Assembly (NCBI RefSeq): GCF_026015295.1
Contig: NZ_JAPDUW010000001.1
Coordinates: forward strand, 806,001-870,000
Origin: Segatella copri
GTDB taxonomy: Bacteria > Bacteroidota > Bacteroidia > Bacteroidales > Bacteroidaceae
Direction: 5' to 3'
Length of the DNA stretch: 64,000 nt
The stretch's first letter is position 1, and the number at the start of each line of letters is the position of its first letter. Of this stretch, positions 53,452 through 62,031 are shown piece after piece. Under the pieces are notes generated by a model that worked only from the letters and a program-made list of their open reading frames with translations, was not told the DNA's origin and searched no databases. A program made the translations under genes and the position numbers.

Positions 53452-55607
53452 AAAAGTATTTATATATTCTTTGTTTTTACCTTGCGCAAAGCACGTTAAT
53501 GAGCTTTGCGCAAGGTAAACATGCCTCAATGCAGGACACTATCAAACTTTCCGCTGTAACCGTCATGGCAGAAAGACCTTTGGTTCAGCATAAAGCCGAC
53601 AGGATGATAGTAAGTGTAGAACATAATAAATTACTGAAGTCACGTTCTCTTTCTAGTATTTTGGAATTGATTCCTGATGTCGATTATGATGGTGAGGGAG
53701 GCATCAGCGTCATGGGAAATCGCGTCAAAATATATGAAAACGGAAAAGTGGTGAACCTGAGTGGTGTTCAACTGAAAAGATACTTGTCTTCTTTGCATGG
53801 AAATGACATCAAGAGTTTAGAAATATTACCTCGAGCAACGGCTGAGTATGATGCAGAAGGTGGTACTGCAATTCTTGTTGTCAATAGACAGAAGAAGCAT
53901 GAATATGGACTTTCTGGTTATGTGGGCAGCGATTATGAGCGGAAAAGCAGAAATTCATACTCTGAATTTACTGGATTGACGTATTCATGGGGTAAGCTCG
54001 CCCTTTATGCCAATATGATTTTTGGACAGTCGGAAAGTAAAAGTGTAACCTATGAAAATGACTATGGACGAGACCTAACTGTTGGCAGCAATTCGAGAAG
54101 CAATGATAAAGGGCAATACTATATGCCAAAGTTTGGTCTTGACTTCAATATCTCTCACAAACAATATTTGGGTGTCGAGTGGTCGGGAAGCTACTCAAAA
54201 GACTACTCCAATGCTTGTTGGTTAAATTCTACGATTACGGACAAGAACAATTATCCAACAAATATAAAGACCTTTGCCCCATACTTATTAAAGGACAACG
54301 CCAACAACGTTACCTTAAACTATGAATGGACTGTAGACTCATTGGGTAGCAAGTTGAATGTTATAGCTGATTATGCAGGAAAAAGAGAGCATGATTTGTA
54401 TGAATATGAGAACCAATATACTTTAGGCATTGGCTCGGACAGCATCATTTCCAAGTCGCAACCCTCTTTAGAGAGTATAGATATTTATAGCGCCCAGGTA
54501 GGTTTCACCAAGTCTTTAAAACTTCATCAGTTTGCCTTCGGTGCCAAGTATGTCTATGCTGACATCGGATACAATAGCAGATTGAATCTTGGAAACACGA
54601 CCTTGGCAGGAGTGTTGTCTGAAGATATAGACAAAAGAGACGATTTCAAATATTTTGAAAAACGATTAGCTGTATACGGGATGTATAAGTATACATCACA
54701 GTTATGGGAAGTTCAAGTGGGATTGCGTAATGAATACACAGAATGGGAAACAAGGCAACGGGTGAAGAATCAATTGTATACCAAAAGAAATGATAACATT
54801 CTCTTCCCTTCTTTCTTTGTGAGCAGAGAAATGGGAGATGGCAATTCTTTATCGCTGAGTTATACACAATCAATCAATCGTCCGTTGTATCAAATGGTGA
54901 ATCCGTTCGTTTTTCATCTGTCAGAGACCTCTTACAAAGAAGGTAATCCTGATTTAAAAGGAGAGTTGCTATACAACGCAGGCTTACAATTCATGCTGAA
55001 ATCTAAATATATATTCTCTTTGTCAGCTCTCTTCATCGACAGGAAAATCAATGAGATATATGAGCAGATTGGAGAGTATCAAACTCGTTACATGTTAAGA
55101 AACAACGGCACAACGAAGAGGTTGACGCTGTACATGGGCATACCTTTCACATGGGGAATTTGGAATTGCAGAAACAATGTAGAGTTAAGTCAGAGTTGGT
55201 ACCAGAATAGTGCCAATTGTGTCAACGACTTTGGTGTAGTTCTGTCCAGTTATAATCGCATCAGGTTGTCAAAACGACTTACAGCGATGTCAAACCTACG
55301 TTATGTCAGACATTACAAGCAACTCTTCCTTATCCAGAAGACAGATTACATCGGTGTAGATGTTGAGGGCAATTACAATTGCTGTAAGGATAGGGTGAAT
55401 GTCAATTTTGGCGTAAAAGACTTGCTTAACTGTAGGGGAAAGAACAAGCAAATCTTTAGAAATGGTGATTTTGAGCACCATTCAGAATTTGATTTTCTTT
55501 CACGAAAGTTTTTTGTCAGTGTAACGTTTAATTTCTCAGTAGGCGCAAAACGCGCAATTCGGCATGATAAGGAATTTTCTAATGAAGAGGACAAAGAAAG
55601 AATGTAA
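53448..55607 (+). CDS. Outer-membrane beta-barrel receptor (TonB-receptor-like)
   Basis: 719 residues from the ATG at 53448, preferred over 53442 because of the ATGA overlap with the upstream ORF and the better signal peptide (MKKYLYILCFYLAQSTLMSF). After a short spacer, LSAVTVMAERPLVQHKADRMIVS leads into a plug-like domain (SILELIPDVDYDGEGGISVMGN, IKSLEILPRATAEYDAEGGTAIL). The rest is a strand-rich barrel of the outer-membrane beta-barrel (OMP_b-brl_3) family. No CarboxypepD domain precedes the plug. These proteins act as TonB-linked receptors; ligand unknown. The gene is bracketed by the two 131-bp repeats, which suggests it entered as a unit. Confidence 0.85.
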   Translation: MKKYLYILCFYLAQSTLMSFAQGKHASMQDTIKLSAVTVMAERPLVQHKADRMIVSVEHNKLLKSRSLSSILELIPDVDYDGEGGISVMGNRVKIYENGKVVNLSGVQLKRYLSSLHGNDIKSLEILPRATAEYDAEGGTAILVVNRQKKHEYGLSGYVGSDYERKSRNSYSEFTGLTYSWGKLALYANMIFGQSESKSVTYENDYGRDLTVGSNSRSNDKGQYYMPKFGLDFNISHKQYLGVEWSGSYSKDYSNACWLNSTITDKNNYPTNIKTFAPYLLKDNANNVTLNYEWTVDSLGSKLNVIADYAGKREHDLYEYENQYTLGIGSDSIISKSQPSLESIDIYSAQVGFTKSLKLHQFAFGAKYVYADIGYNSRLNLGNTTLAGVLSEDIDKRDDFKYFEKRLAVYGMYKYTSQLWEVQVGLRNEYTEWETRQRVKNQLYTKRNDNILFPSFFVSREMGDGNSLSLSYTQSINRPLYQMVNPFVFHLSETSYKEGNPDLKGELLYNAGLQFMLKSKYIFSLSALFIDRKINEIYEQIGEYQTRYMLRNNGTTKRLTLYMGIPFTWGIWNCRNNVELSQSWYQNSANCVNDFGVVLSSYNRIRLSKRLTAMSNLRYVRHYKQLFLIQKTDYIGVDVEGNYNCCKDRVNVNFGVKDLLNCRGKNKQIFRNGDFEHHSEFDFLSRKFFVSVTFNFSVGAKRAIRHDKEFSNEEDKERM

Positions 55608-55651
55608 AATTTTCCGAATCCGCTATCATAAAATCAGAATGCAAGGGCGTG

Positions 55652-55782
55652 AGTACGGTGCAACGTGTTAAGCAATTACTAACAGTACAATCATCGCAAT
55701 AAAACTATTATTTTTACGTTCTTTTCAAAGAAAGGGGTTGTGCAATAGTGGCTTAAAGGCTAAAGGCACTACCTTTGAATGC
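55652..55782 (+). repeat. 131-bp direct repeat, copy B
   Basis: Second copy of 53126-53256, beginning 44 bp after the receptor stop; its promoter box is at 55770-55777. The two copies lie 2,395 bp apart and enclose the ORF6N stump and the receptor. Confidence 0.9.
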
Positions 55783-55806
55783 TGTTAAATATGGTAATGT
55801 TCAAAG

Positions 55807-55819
55807 TCACAATTTGTGA
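55807..55819. promoter_or_regulatory. Operator-like palindrome TCACAA-T-TTGTGA
   Basis: Perfect 6+1+6 inverted repeat, 29 nt after the -7 box of copy B and 22 nt before an ATG (55842) that opens MTDKIEKK, similar in spacing and wording to MADITEM after copy A. Confidence 0.55.
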
Positions 55820-55864
55820 TATTGGAAAAATGAATATAAATATGACAGATAAAATAGAAAAAAA

Positions 55865-56026
55865 GAGGCAACCTTTGCAGTGCCGTACAATGGCGAGGAC
55901 AACAACGACTATGTGGACGGCGAGGTGGTACAGCATATTGAGTATGTACCTTTCGGAGAGGTGTTTATAGAGGAACGCAACAACATCAGAAATACACCTT
56001 ATCTTTTCAATGCGAAGGAATTATAG
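55865..56026 (+). pseudogene. 3' fragment of an Rhs-family gene
   Basis: In one frame the DNA reads FAVPYNGEDNND, then VVQHIEYVPFGEVFIEER, then TPYLFNAKEL and stop. This is the end of an Rhs/YD-repeat core (HxxYxPFGE ... PYxFxGKELD), cut exactly before the variable toxin tip. Upstream it is joined out of frame to the start of the copy-B ORF (55842). No start codon or full gene is present, so it is a remnant. It suggests that a polymorphic toxin locus once stood here; the small genes that follow may be leftover immunity genes. Confidence 0.75.
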
Positions 56027-56081
56027 TTATAGAAAAAAAAAGCAAGAAAATAACAAAAGTCAGAATAAAAATGAATAATGT

Positions 56082-56405
56082 ATGGTACATTTATTGTGGG
56101 GGTGTGTACTTCTTATTAGTTGTACATTTATTCTCTTTCTCCTAAAAAAAAGTAGAAATAGAAAAGTATTTTGGTATTTTTGCCATGTATGGATTTTGTG
56201 TGGTATAACATTGGGGATATTGAACATTGTGTTACAGAAATATGATGCCTATACTTCAATATATTTAGGTATTATCTGCTCTTGCTACACCTATTATGAT
56301 AACAAACAGAATCCAGTTTCAAAGAGGACTAATGCCTATATATCATCACTTCAAGGATACGTAGCAGGTATCGGTTTTCTCTTATATGGTTTATTAAGTT
56401 TGTAG
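56082..56405 (+). CDS. Small membrane protein A, immunity-like paralogue
   Basis: 107 residues with three to four helices (LLWGCVLLISCTFILFLL; VFWYFCHVWILCGITLGIL; YIS...GYVAGIGFLLYGLLSL). It is clearly related to 56682-57017: both have LGI..I..KYD or KRYD in the middle and a closing GYxxGxGxxxYGL. It is AT-rich relative to the neighbouring receptors. It lies directly behind the Rhs fragment, the usual place of an immunity gene, but no immunity family is recognised. An upstream ATG at 56071 reads another frame that stops after 24 codons. Confidence 0.65.
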   Translation: MVHLLWGCVLLISCTFILFLLKKSRNRKVFWYFCHVWILCGITLGILNIVLQKYDAYTSIYLGIICSCYTYYDNKQNPVSKRTNAYISSLQGYVAGIGFLLYGLLSL

Positions 56406-56449
56406 AACATAATGTTATGCCTATTCTAAATGGCATATTGTGTAAAATT

Positions 56450-56486
56450 GGGGCTGATGTCACTTTAGGGAGTCAGCCCTTTTTGT
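56450..56486 (+). terminator. Terminator after small membrane protein A
   Basis: GGGCTGA (56451-56457) pairs with TCAGCCC (56473-56479), followed by a TTTTTTGTTTTT run. The stretch 56487-56681 has no gene. Confidence 0.75.
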
Positions 56487-56681
56487 TTTTGACAGTATTA
56501 AAAAATCAACACAAAGTTTATGCAAAAAAACAAGTAAAGAATTAAGTTGTCTCTGCTTGGGGGAGACGATGGAAAAGCATTGATAGACATATCATTGCTC
56601 GTTTTCTGATTAATACTGCAATTCAATGCAATAAATTCAATATCCAGTCGTTCTTTAGTTATAACATAAAAGCAAAACAAT

Positions 56682-57017
56682 ATGAACTATATTTGTCTTT
56701 GGGGAATATTAGCGTCTATAACAGGAATTGCAATAATGATTTCTGTTATTAAGCACAAAAAGTCGGTAAGTGCCATAAAAAATGGCACTTACTTGATTTT
56801 TTCAATTTTGATGATATGCTTAGGAATAACAACCATCTTATTTAAAAGATATGATAGTATTTGTGCAATATCCTTTGGTATTACATTCCTAAATATCACA
56901 TACAAAGACAGGCGTAATTACCAACCGAGGTTTACAATAAGCTATATTGATTATCTTAAAGGATATTTTGTTGGTTTTGGGTCTATAATGTATGGTTTGT
57001 TTAGAATTTTTGAATAA
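56682..57017 (+). CDS. Small membrane protein B, immunity-like paralogue
   Basis: 111 residues, four hydrophobic segments (ICLWGILASITGIAIMIS; LIFSILMICLGITTILF; ICAISFGITFLN; GYFVGFGSIMYGLFRIF). It is a paralogue of 56082-56405 with the same order of motifs. The gene is very AT-rich. It is followed after 13 nt by the 57031 gene, so the two probably form an operon. Function unknown; a tandem set of related small membrane proteins after an Rhs tail fits an immunity array (inference). Confidence 0.65.
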   Translation: MNYICLWGILASITGIAIMISVIKHKKSVSAIKNGTYLIFSILMICLGITTILFKRYDSICAISFGITFLNITYKDRRNYQPRFTISYIDYLKGYFVGFGSIMYGLFRIFE

Positions 57018-57030
57018 ATAATCAAGTAAT

Positions 57031-57411
57031 ATGTCAATACAATTCCCTATACTTAATATTTCCTTAAGTAATTTAAGTTCACAGGATTTGGAAGAAACCC
57101 ATATTGGAGACTTATGGGATTATCCTGGCGATAATAGTATCTTTGAAGAATACTACAATAATCAAAAATATGTTGACCAAAGTGGGCATATATTTAAAAT
57201 AATAGGAAAAAGAAAATCAAATTTTATAAATTCAATAATCCATTTTAATAAAAAAGAACTGATATTTGAGGATTGTGGTGAGACTATTAGCTTCTCTGTA
57301 TTGAAGGATTTTTTAATCAATAGATACAATTCATTAGATGATAATTTAGCTAAGTCGGTTCTGATTAGATTAACAAAACAATCAAAAAATATCAAGGATT
57401 TAATTGGGTAA
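57031..57411 (+). CDS. Hypothetical cytosolic protein after Rhs remnant
   Basis: 126 residues, no signal peptide or membrane helix, acidic N-terminus (DLEETHIGDLWDYPGDNS), a strand-rich middle (YVDQSGHIFKIIGKRKS ... KELIFEDCGETISF) and a helical C-terminus. No family recognised. Position and base composition link it to the two small membrane proteins. It could be an immunity protein for a lost toxin; this is a guess from context. Confidence 0.6.
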   Translation: MSIQFPILNISLSNLSSQDLEETHIGDLWDYPGDNSIFEEYYNNQKYVDQSGHIFKIIGKRKSNFINSIIHFNKKELIFEDCGETISFSVLKDFLINRYNSLDDNLAKSVLIRLTKQSKNIKDLIG

Positions 57412-57498
57412 ACGTAAAAACATAGCCCATTTTTGAGGTAGTGTAATATAAACTGGGTTAGGCTATAATATTATGGTTTAACACAGTTTATTTGCATT

Positions 57499-57801
57499 TT
57501 ATCTTTCCTTCCTCAGAATGTAATTCTTTCTTTCCTCTATTTGGGGTTCATTGCCAAACGAATCTATCAGAATAATATGGTTGCCATCCCTCACCTTATA
57601 GAATATGTTGTCACCACTCGAAGGATGCACAAGCATCAGGATGTTGTAGTCAAGCACTTGGAAAGTACCTTTTAACCTTTCCTGCTCGTTCTGCTTTTCT
57701 TTGAATGTCTGTATCAACAAGTAGGTGCCATCAGCATTTAACGTGAGAGTTGTTTCCACATTCGGCAGTAAATCACTACCACAAAATGATTGAGATTGCA
57801 T
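57499..57801 (-). pseudogene. NlpE-like domain without signal peptide (probably 5'-truncated)
   Basis: 100 residues reading NVETTLTLNADGTYLLIQTF, GTFQVLDYNILMLV, FYKVRDGNHIILIDSFGNE, which is the copper-resistance NlpE N-terminal beta domain seen in Bacteroidales lipoproteins. Those normally start with a lipoprotein signal and a YxGxLPxxxGPGIETTL stretch; here the protein starts at CGSDLLPNVETTL with no signal, so the 5' end seems lost. No promoter is evident. A functional cytosolic form is less likely. Confidence 0.6.
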
Positions 57802-57986
57802 TCTATAAAGATAGTGTAGAAAGACAACTTATTAATGAATCAAATAGAATAAAAATGCAGATAAACAGTAAGAAAAGTAAATGAAAATGTTGTTTTAGCG
57901 TTATTATGTAAAGTGTAAGCACGTATAACATTGCTTAATGTAATTTAAATATCCTCCTAAAATTATATTGTTTCAAATAGTATTTA

Positions 57987-57994
57987 TATCTTTG
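57987..57994 (+). promoter_or_regulatory. Promoter -7 box of the second receptor
   Basis: TATCTTTG followed by GCAATCGG, 83 nt before the ATG at 58078. The rest of the gap 57802-58077 is AT-rich and holds no gene. Confidence 0.55.
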
Positions 57995-58077
57995 CAATCG
58001 GAATACAAAATGAGGCAAATAATTGCAGTTTGCTTTCGTTTTGGTGCAATTAAAAAGATAACTTAAAAAGATAAAAT

Positions 58078-60171
58078 ATGGTCAACAAAATATTTCTTTT
58101 AGGATTATTTCTGCTTTCTGTTGCCAACGTGAAAGCTCAAACTCTGACGCATACAGATTCGCTCACAATGGAGAATATGATGCACAATCTTCCAGAAGTG
58201 ATGGTAAAAGGTTCTCGCCCCATTGTCAAGGCAGAGCGGGGTATGCTATCGTACAATATGCCGTTGCTATTGAAGCAGTTGCCTGCCGACAACGCTTACG
58301 AGGCATTGACACGCATACCAGGCATCAGCGATGCTACTGGCAGCATATCTTTTTCGGGCAATGAGGTGACGCTGATTGTCAACGGACAAGCCACCACATT
58401 GTCGCAGGAACAACTGACAGAGCGTCTGAAGGCAATGCCAGCCGCACAGTTGGCAAAAGCCGAGGTGATGCTGTCTGCCCCTGCCCGCTATCATGTGCGT
58501 GGCATGGCTATCAACATCGTTACGAAAGACTACGCCGGAACCAATCAGCTTTCGGGGCAGGTCATTGGCGGCATGAAGCAAAGCAAATACGCCAAAGGTT
58601 TTGGCGATTTATATCTTTCCTTGCAAAGAGGCAAGTTTGGACTTGACGCACAATATAAATATGTAAACGGCAATTCATACGGTGAATCTTCACGCATAGC
58701 CAATCATCCACTTGGCAACAATCGTGTTTATTATAATGACGAAACAGGACAGAAGTCGTTTGGCATTACACACAACTACCGACTGGGGATGAATTATGCT
58801 TTCAGTAAGAACCATCGTCTCGACGTTGCCTATACAGGACACTGGGACAAGAGGTGCTCAAACAGCAACACCACAGGATCGAGCATTAGCGGAATGCATC
58901 ATGACAGTCATGAGTATCTGCACAATGTGGATGTTAACTACTCGCTTCCTTTCGGACTCACCCTTAACGGTTCGTACACCTACTATCGCACCCCTCAGCA
59001 ACAAGCCCTCGACGGCACGATGCATACGGATGAAAGCATGTCGGAAACAGAACGCAACCTGACAAGCGGCAGTGAGCAGACCATCAACAAATGGATGTTC
59101 ACAGCCGATCAAACCCATTTGTTGGCACACGGCTGGGGATTGTCGTATGGTGTGAAAGGGCAATTCACAAGCAACAAGAGTTATCAGACCACAATAGATA
59201 AGGATGGAACCATCCAGCCCAATGGAACAAGTAGCGTGGACAACAATGAGCGGATATGGAACATATATGCTGGTTTCAGCAAGCAGATAAACAAGGTCCT
59301 TAGTCTTGAAGCATCCGTTGCCGCCGAGCAATACCACTCGCCGATTTGGGATAAGTGGCGCATCTATCCAACGCTTAATGCTTTGTGGCACGTCAACGAT
59401 AACCACCTGCTCAATCTATCATTCAGTTCCAATTCGGAGTTCCCGAGTTATTGGTCGACCATGAGTAACGTTTTCTATTCTTCAACATACTCAGAGATAC
59501 ATGGCAATCCCGACTTGAAACCGTACTCTTATTATAACGTCAACCTGATGTGGCAGATAAAGAGACGTTATACGCTGATGGCTTTTGCAAGTCTGAAACC
59601 AGATTATTTTGTGCAGTTACCGTACCAACCAACAGATCGCATGGCGGTAATTTTGAAGGAAACCAACTTTAACTATGAAAACAGCTTTGGATTGCAAGCC
59701 TCTGCAATATTCAGCGCAGGCAAATGGCTCGATGGCAATGTGTATGTTGTTGGAATCTATAAACACAGCAAAAGTGACCATTTCTTCGATTTGTCATTCA
59801 ACCGCAAGAAACTGACGGCTGTTCTTGGAGGTACTGCATCTATTAAATTTTGCCAAACACAAGGCTTGCGCCTCATACTCAACCCTTTCTTTCAGTCGAA
59901 AGTCATACAAGGAGTTTATGACGTAAGTCCAATCTTTAAGATGAACGCCAAATTACAATGGACTTCACATGATGGAAAATGGGGATTGCGCATCAATGGC
60001 AACAACATCTTCAACAATAAATACGAAACCCGTTCCGTGCAAGGCAACCAAGACTACCGTATGAAAATCAACTACAACTGGGCATCTGTCACCTTCGCAG
60101 TTATCTATAAGTTTGGTGGCTACAAGGAGAAGAAGGTCAAGGAGGTAGATACCTCGCGCATGGGACACTGA
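58078..60171 (+). CDS. Outer-membrane beta-barrel receptor (TonB-receptor-like)
   Basis: 697 residues with signal peptide (LLSVANVKA). The plug-like part reads MENMMHNLPEVMVKGSRPIVK, YEALTRIPGISDATGSISFSGN, VTLIVNGQATTLS, KAEVMLSAPARYHVRGMAINIV. The barrel follows to the C-terminus. Family and layout are the same as 53448-55607, but the two are only distantly similar. The higher-GC codons differ from the AT-rich genes just upstream, so the two parts have different histories. Ligand unknown. Confidence 0.87.
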   Translation: MVNKIFLLGLFLLSVANVKAQTLTHTDSLTMENMMHNLPEVMVKGSRPIVKAERGMLSYNMPLLLKQLPADNAYEALTRIPGISDATGSISFSGNEVTLIVNGQATTLSQEQLTERLKAMPAAQLAKAEVMLSAPARYHVRGMAINIVTKDYAGTNQLSGQVIGGMKQSKYAKGFGDLYLSLQRGKFGLDAQYKYVNGNSYGESSRIANHPLGNNRVYYNDETGQKSFGITHNYRLGMNYAFSKNHRLDVAYTGHWDKRCSNSNTTGSSISGMHHDSHEYLHNVDVNYSLPFGLTLNGSYTYYRTPQQQALDGTMHTDESMSETERNLTSGSEQTINKWMFTADQTHLLAHGWGLSYGVKGQFTSNKSYQTTIDKDGTIQPNGTSSVDNNERIWNIYAGFSKQINKVLSLEASVAAEQYHSPIWDKWRIYPTLNALWHVNDNHLLNLSFSSNSEFPSYWSTMSNVFYSSTYSEIHGNPDLKPYSYYNVNLMWQIKRRYTLMAFASLKPDYFVQLPYQPTDRMAVILKETNFNYENSFGLQASAIFSAGKWLDGNVYVVGIYKHSKSDHFFDLSFNRKKLTAVLGGTASIKFCQTQGLRLILNPFFQSKVIQGVYDVSPIFKMNAKLQWTSHDGKWGLRINGNNIFNNKYETRSVQGNQDYRMKINYNWASVTFAVIYKFGGYKEKKVKEVDTSRMGH

Positions 60172-60275
60172 GGATGGTATAACTTTTAGCATGTAAATAT
60201 AGAAATAAAAAGTGCTTCTCCAAGAAGTTCAAGTCTCTTGGAAAATAGGGAAGAACAGATGAAAGCCGAAAATAG

Positions 60276-60506
60276 GGAAGTAATAAGTTTACACCGCAAG
60301 GGGATATCTGCTACGTCATTGGCTACTATCTCTACAAGGAAATAGAGGCGGTGGAGAACTATAAGAAATATGTAAGGGAAAGGGAATCCAAGCTTACCAT
60401 GCTGTATGAGATGAAAGAAAGATATAAGAAAATTTACGGAATGCAAGCCGCAGTGGTTCTCAACCTCATGCATAAGGGAAAGGACTTGCTGGCTTTTATG
60501 AAGTAA
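60276..60506 (+). pseudogene. C-terminal fragment of an unidentified protein
   Basis: An open frame without a proper start (preceded by TAG at 60273) encodes about 76 residues: GDICYVIGYYLYKEIEAVEN, then a basic helical stretch YKKYVREREsk, then MQAAVVLNLMHKGKDLLAFMK and stop. It reads like the helical end of a longer protein. No family recognised. It marks the boundary between the receptor and the following small-gene group. Confidence 0.4.
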
Positions 60507-60603
60507 ATATAAGTGAGTTTTTCCGCCTCACTATGTGTTAGCGAACTCATTTTGAGGCTAATTCTAATCTATAAATAAATACCTAAAAAAAAGAAAGTAA
60601 AAG

Positions 60604-60705
60604 ATGATGAAATCGGAGACCAACTGTCCCCTAAGGGTGTATTCCCTTATAGTTCTCCTGGCATTTGCTTGTACCAGCAAAATTGTTAGCGCAAACAAAT
60701 TCTAA
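60604..60705 (+). CDS. Possible small secreted peptide (33 residues)
   Basis: ATGATG start preceded by AAGAAAGTAAAAG, which is purine-rich. The peptide has a short basic N-terminus, a hydrophobic core (VYSLIVLLAFACTSKIVSA) and stops after NKF; it looks like a signal peptide with little cargo. No homologue is known to me. The region 60507-60767 holds no other gene. Confidence 0.3.
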   Translation: MMKSETNCPLRVYSLIVLLAFACTSKIVSANKF

Positions 60706-60767
60706 CGTCCTCTACTAAGGAACGAGCGACAAAGAACTTAATTACTGACTATTATAAATTTCGAATT

Positions 60768-60911
60768 ATGGGGAGATTTATTATCAAGCTCGTGCGCTTG
60801 ATACTGAAGTATGGGCGATTCGGCCTTTTTTGCGTGGTCATTCAATTAGATGGCAACAGCAAGTATATTGAGTATACTTACAATTTGAGGCGTTCCCTCC
60901 TATGGATATGA
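60768..60911 (+). CDS. Small basic protein (47 residues), coupled to next gene
   Basis: Reads MGRFIIKLVRLILKYGRFGL, then a short strand-rich part FCVVIQLDGNSKYIEYTYNL, stop TGA at 60909-60911. The stop overlaps ATG 60908-60910 of the next gene (ATGA), which supports it as a real coding unit. The N-terminal half is an amphipathic basic helix. Function unknown. Confidence 0.55.
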   Translation: MGRFIIKLVRLILKYGRFGLFCVVIQLDGNSKYIEYTYNLRRSLLWI

Positions 60912-61504
60912 GCATACACGCACAATTACTGGTAGATGTTGCCATGCAGGAAAGAGATTATCATGATGCGCTCGTATTACGTCGATACTTGGAGACCTTT
61001 AACAGAATAGACAATCATTTGGTTGAAGCTGAACTTCCTAGGCTTGATGCCTATATCGCCACTCTGGATGGCTATTATGAATACCTGGAGCAAAGGAATA
61101 GAAAACCATTGAAAAATGGTACCAGAATCGGCCGAAAAAAAGAATACCTTTTTGTGTCTGATGAAGCATCTTCTGTAAAAGATGAAGAGACGACCGCCGA
61201 GCAAGCCTCTTTATTTATAGAATTTCTCACCCTAAATGGCCTAAATTCTATGTCTACCAGTGCGAGCAAGTCTTCACCAATGAATATCGCAATATTTGCG
61301 TTTATCAGATATTGGAGAAGAAGGGGTATCTTGGCACCGCAGCACATCGTTAGTGCCAATGCCATTTATCGATTTCTTACCGATGATTGCCATATACGAA
61401 AAGAAGTTACGATAAAATCGTTCTACAATGTCTTCAATCATTGTGAGGACATGAAAAATCAAGAAATGGATGATAAAGTGGCTGATTTCTTTGCCCATAG
61501 ATGA
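60908..61504 (+). CDS. Hypothetical protein upstream of BT4734-like group
   Basis: 198 residues from ATG 60908, chosen for the 4-nt ATGA overlap; ATG 60902 is two codons longer. Largely helical and charged; the second half has FIRYWRRRGILAPQHIVSANAIYRFLTDDCHI and VTIKSFYNVFNHCEDMKNQEM. No family recognised. Its place before the 61642 and BT4734-like genes recalls the variable small genes that accompany these primase-like loci in Bacteroidales. Confidence 0.65.
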   Translation: MSIHAQLLVDVAMQERDYHDALVLRRYLETFNRIDNHLVEAELPRLDAYIATLDGYYEYLEQRNRKPLKNGTRIGRKKEYLFVSDEASSVKDEETTAEQASLFIEFLTLNGLNSMSTSASKSSPMNIAIFAFIRYWRRRGILAPQHIVSANAIYRFLTDDCHIRKEVTIKSFYNVFNHCEDMKNQEMDDKVADFFAHR

Positions 61505-61565
61505 TTTTTTTATGGGACAAATATTAATCCTATTTTTCCTATTTTTCCCATAGGTGTTTTTGCCC

Positions 61566-61573
61566 TATCTTTG
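61566..61573 (+). promoter_or_regulatory. Promoter -7 box with leader hairpin
   Basis: TATCTTTG followed by GCACCCG. The leader of about 65 nt forms a stem CCCG/CGGG with an inner CAGAC/GTCTG (61577-61608) before the ATG at 61642. Confidence 0.6.
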
Positions 61574-61641
61574 CACCCGTAATCAGACAAGTAAAGTCTG
61601 GTTGCGGGCATTATTCATCTTTTAAACAAGTTGTTACGATT

Positions 61642-62031
61642 ATGAAACAAGCAGCAAAGAAGCAGCTCCTCAACGCCCAGAAGGTGGACGGAGCCATTAT
61701 CAGTGAAGAAAACGGTACCATCGCCTTCCGCAAGGCGCCATGGAACGATACCGAGGTTATCAGCGAACAGCCTAAGGTGATACCGGGCAGAATGGTATGC
61801 TCTGGCGAGAAGGGAGGCGACGAGTTCGACTTCAAGCCTTATGAACGTACGGGCGAGAAGATCTTCGAGGAGATTTTCAAGACCAAGCATGCCGTGGTGC
61901 GCACCACCAAGCGCACGGTGCAGGTAAACTATACCTTCAGCCGTGACCTGGACAAACAGGACATGCTGCGCTACCTCAAGGTAGAGCACAAGGAACTGAT
62001 TGCCGGATTTAAGGAGAATGTTGAATGTTGA
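61642..62031 (+). CDS. Hypothetical protein of the BT4734-like gene group
   Basis: 129 residues, no signal peptide, basic N-terminus (MKQAAKKQLLNAQKVDG), then FRKAPWNDTEVISEQPKVIPG, FDFKPYERTGEKIFEEIFKT, VQVNYTFSRDLDKQDMLRYL. No known domain. The last codons (NVEC and stop) lie within the 33-bp heptamer block at 62016-62048, so the repeat forms the C-terminus. It precedes the BT4734-like gene by 121 nt on the same strand. Confidence 0.7.
   Translation: MKQAAKKQLLNAQKVDGAIISEENGTIAFRKAPWNDTEVISEQPKVIPGRMVCSGEKGGDEFDFKPYERTGEKIFEEIFKTKHAVVRTTKRTVQVNYTFSRDLDKQDMLRYLKVEHKELIAGFKENVEC

Noticed and set aside
56071..56145. 24-codon ORF MNNVWYIYCGG... before small membrane protein A
   Set aside because: Out of frame with the paralogue alignment, which fits the 56082 start.
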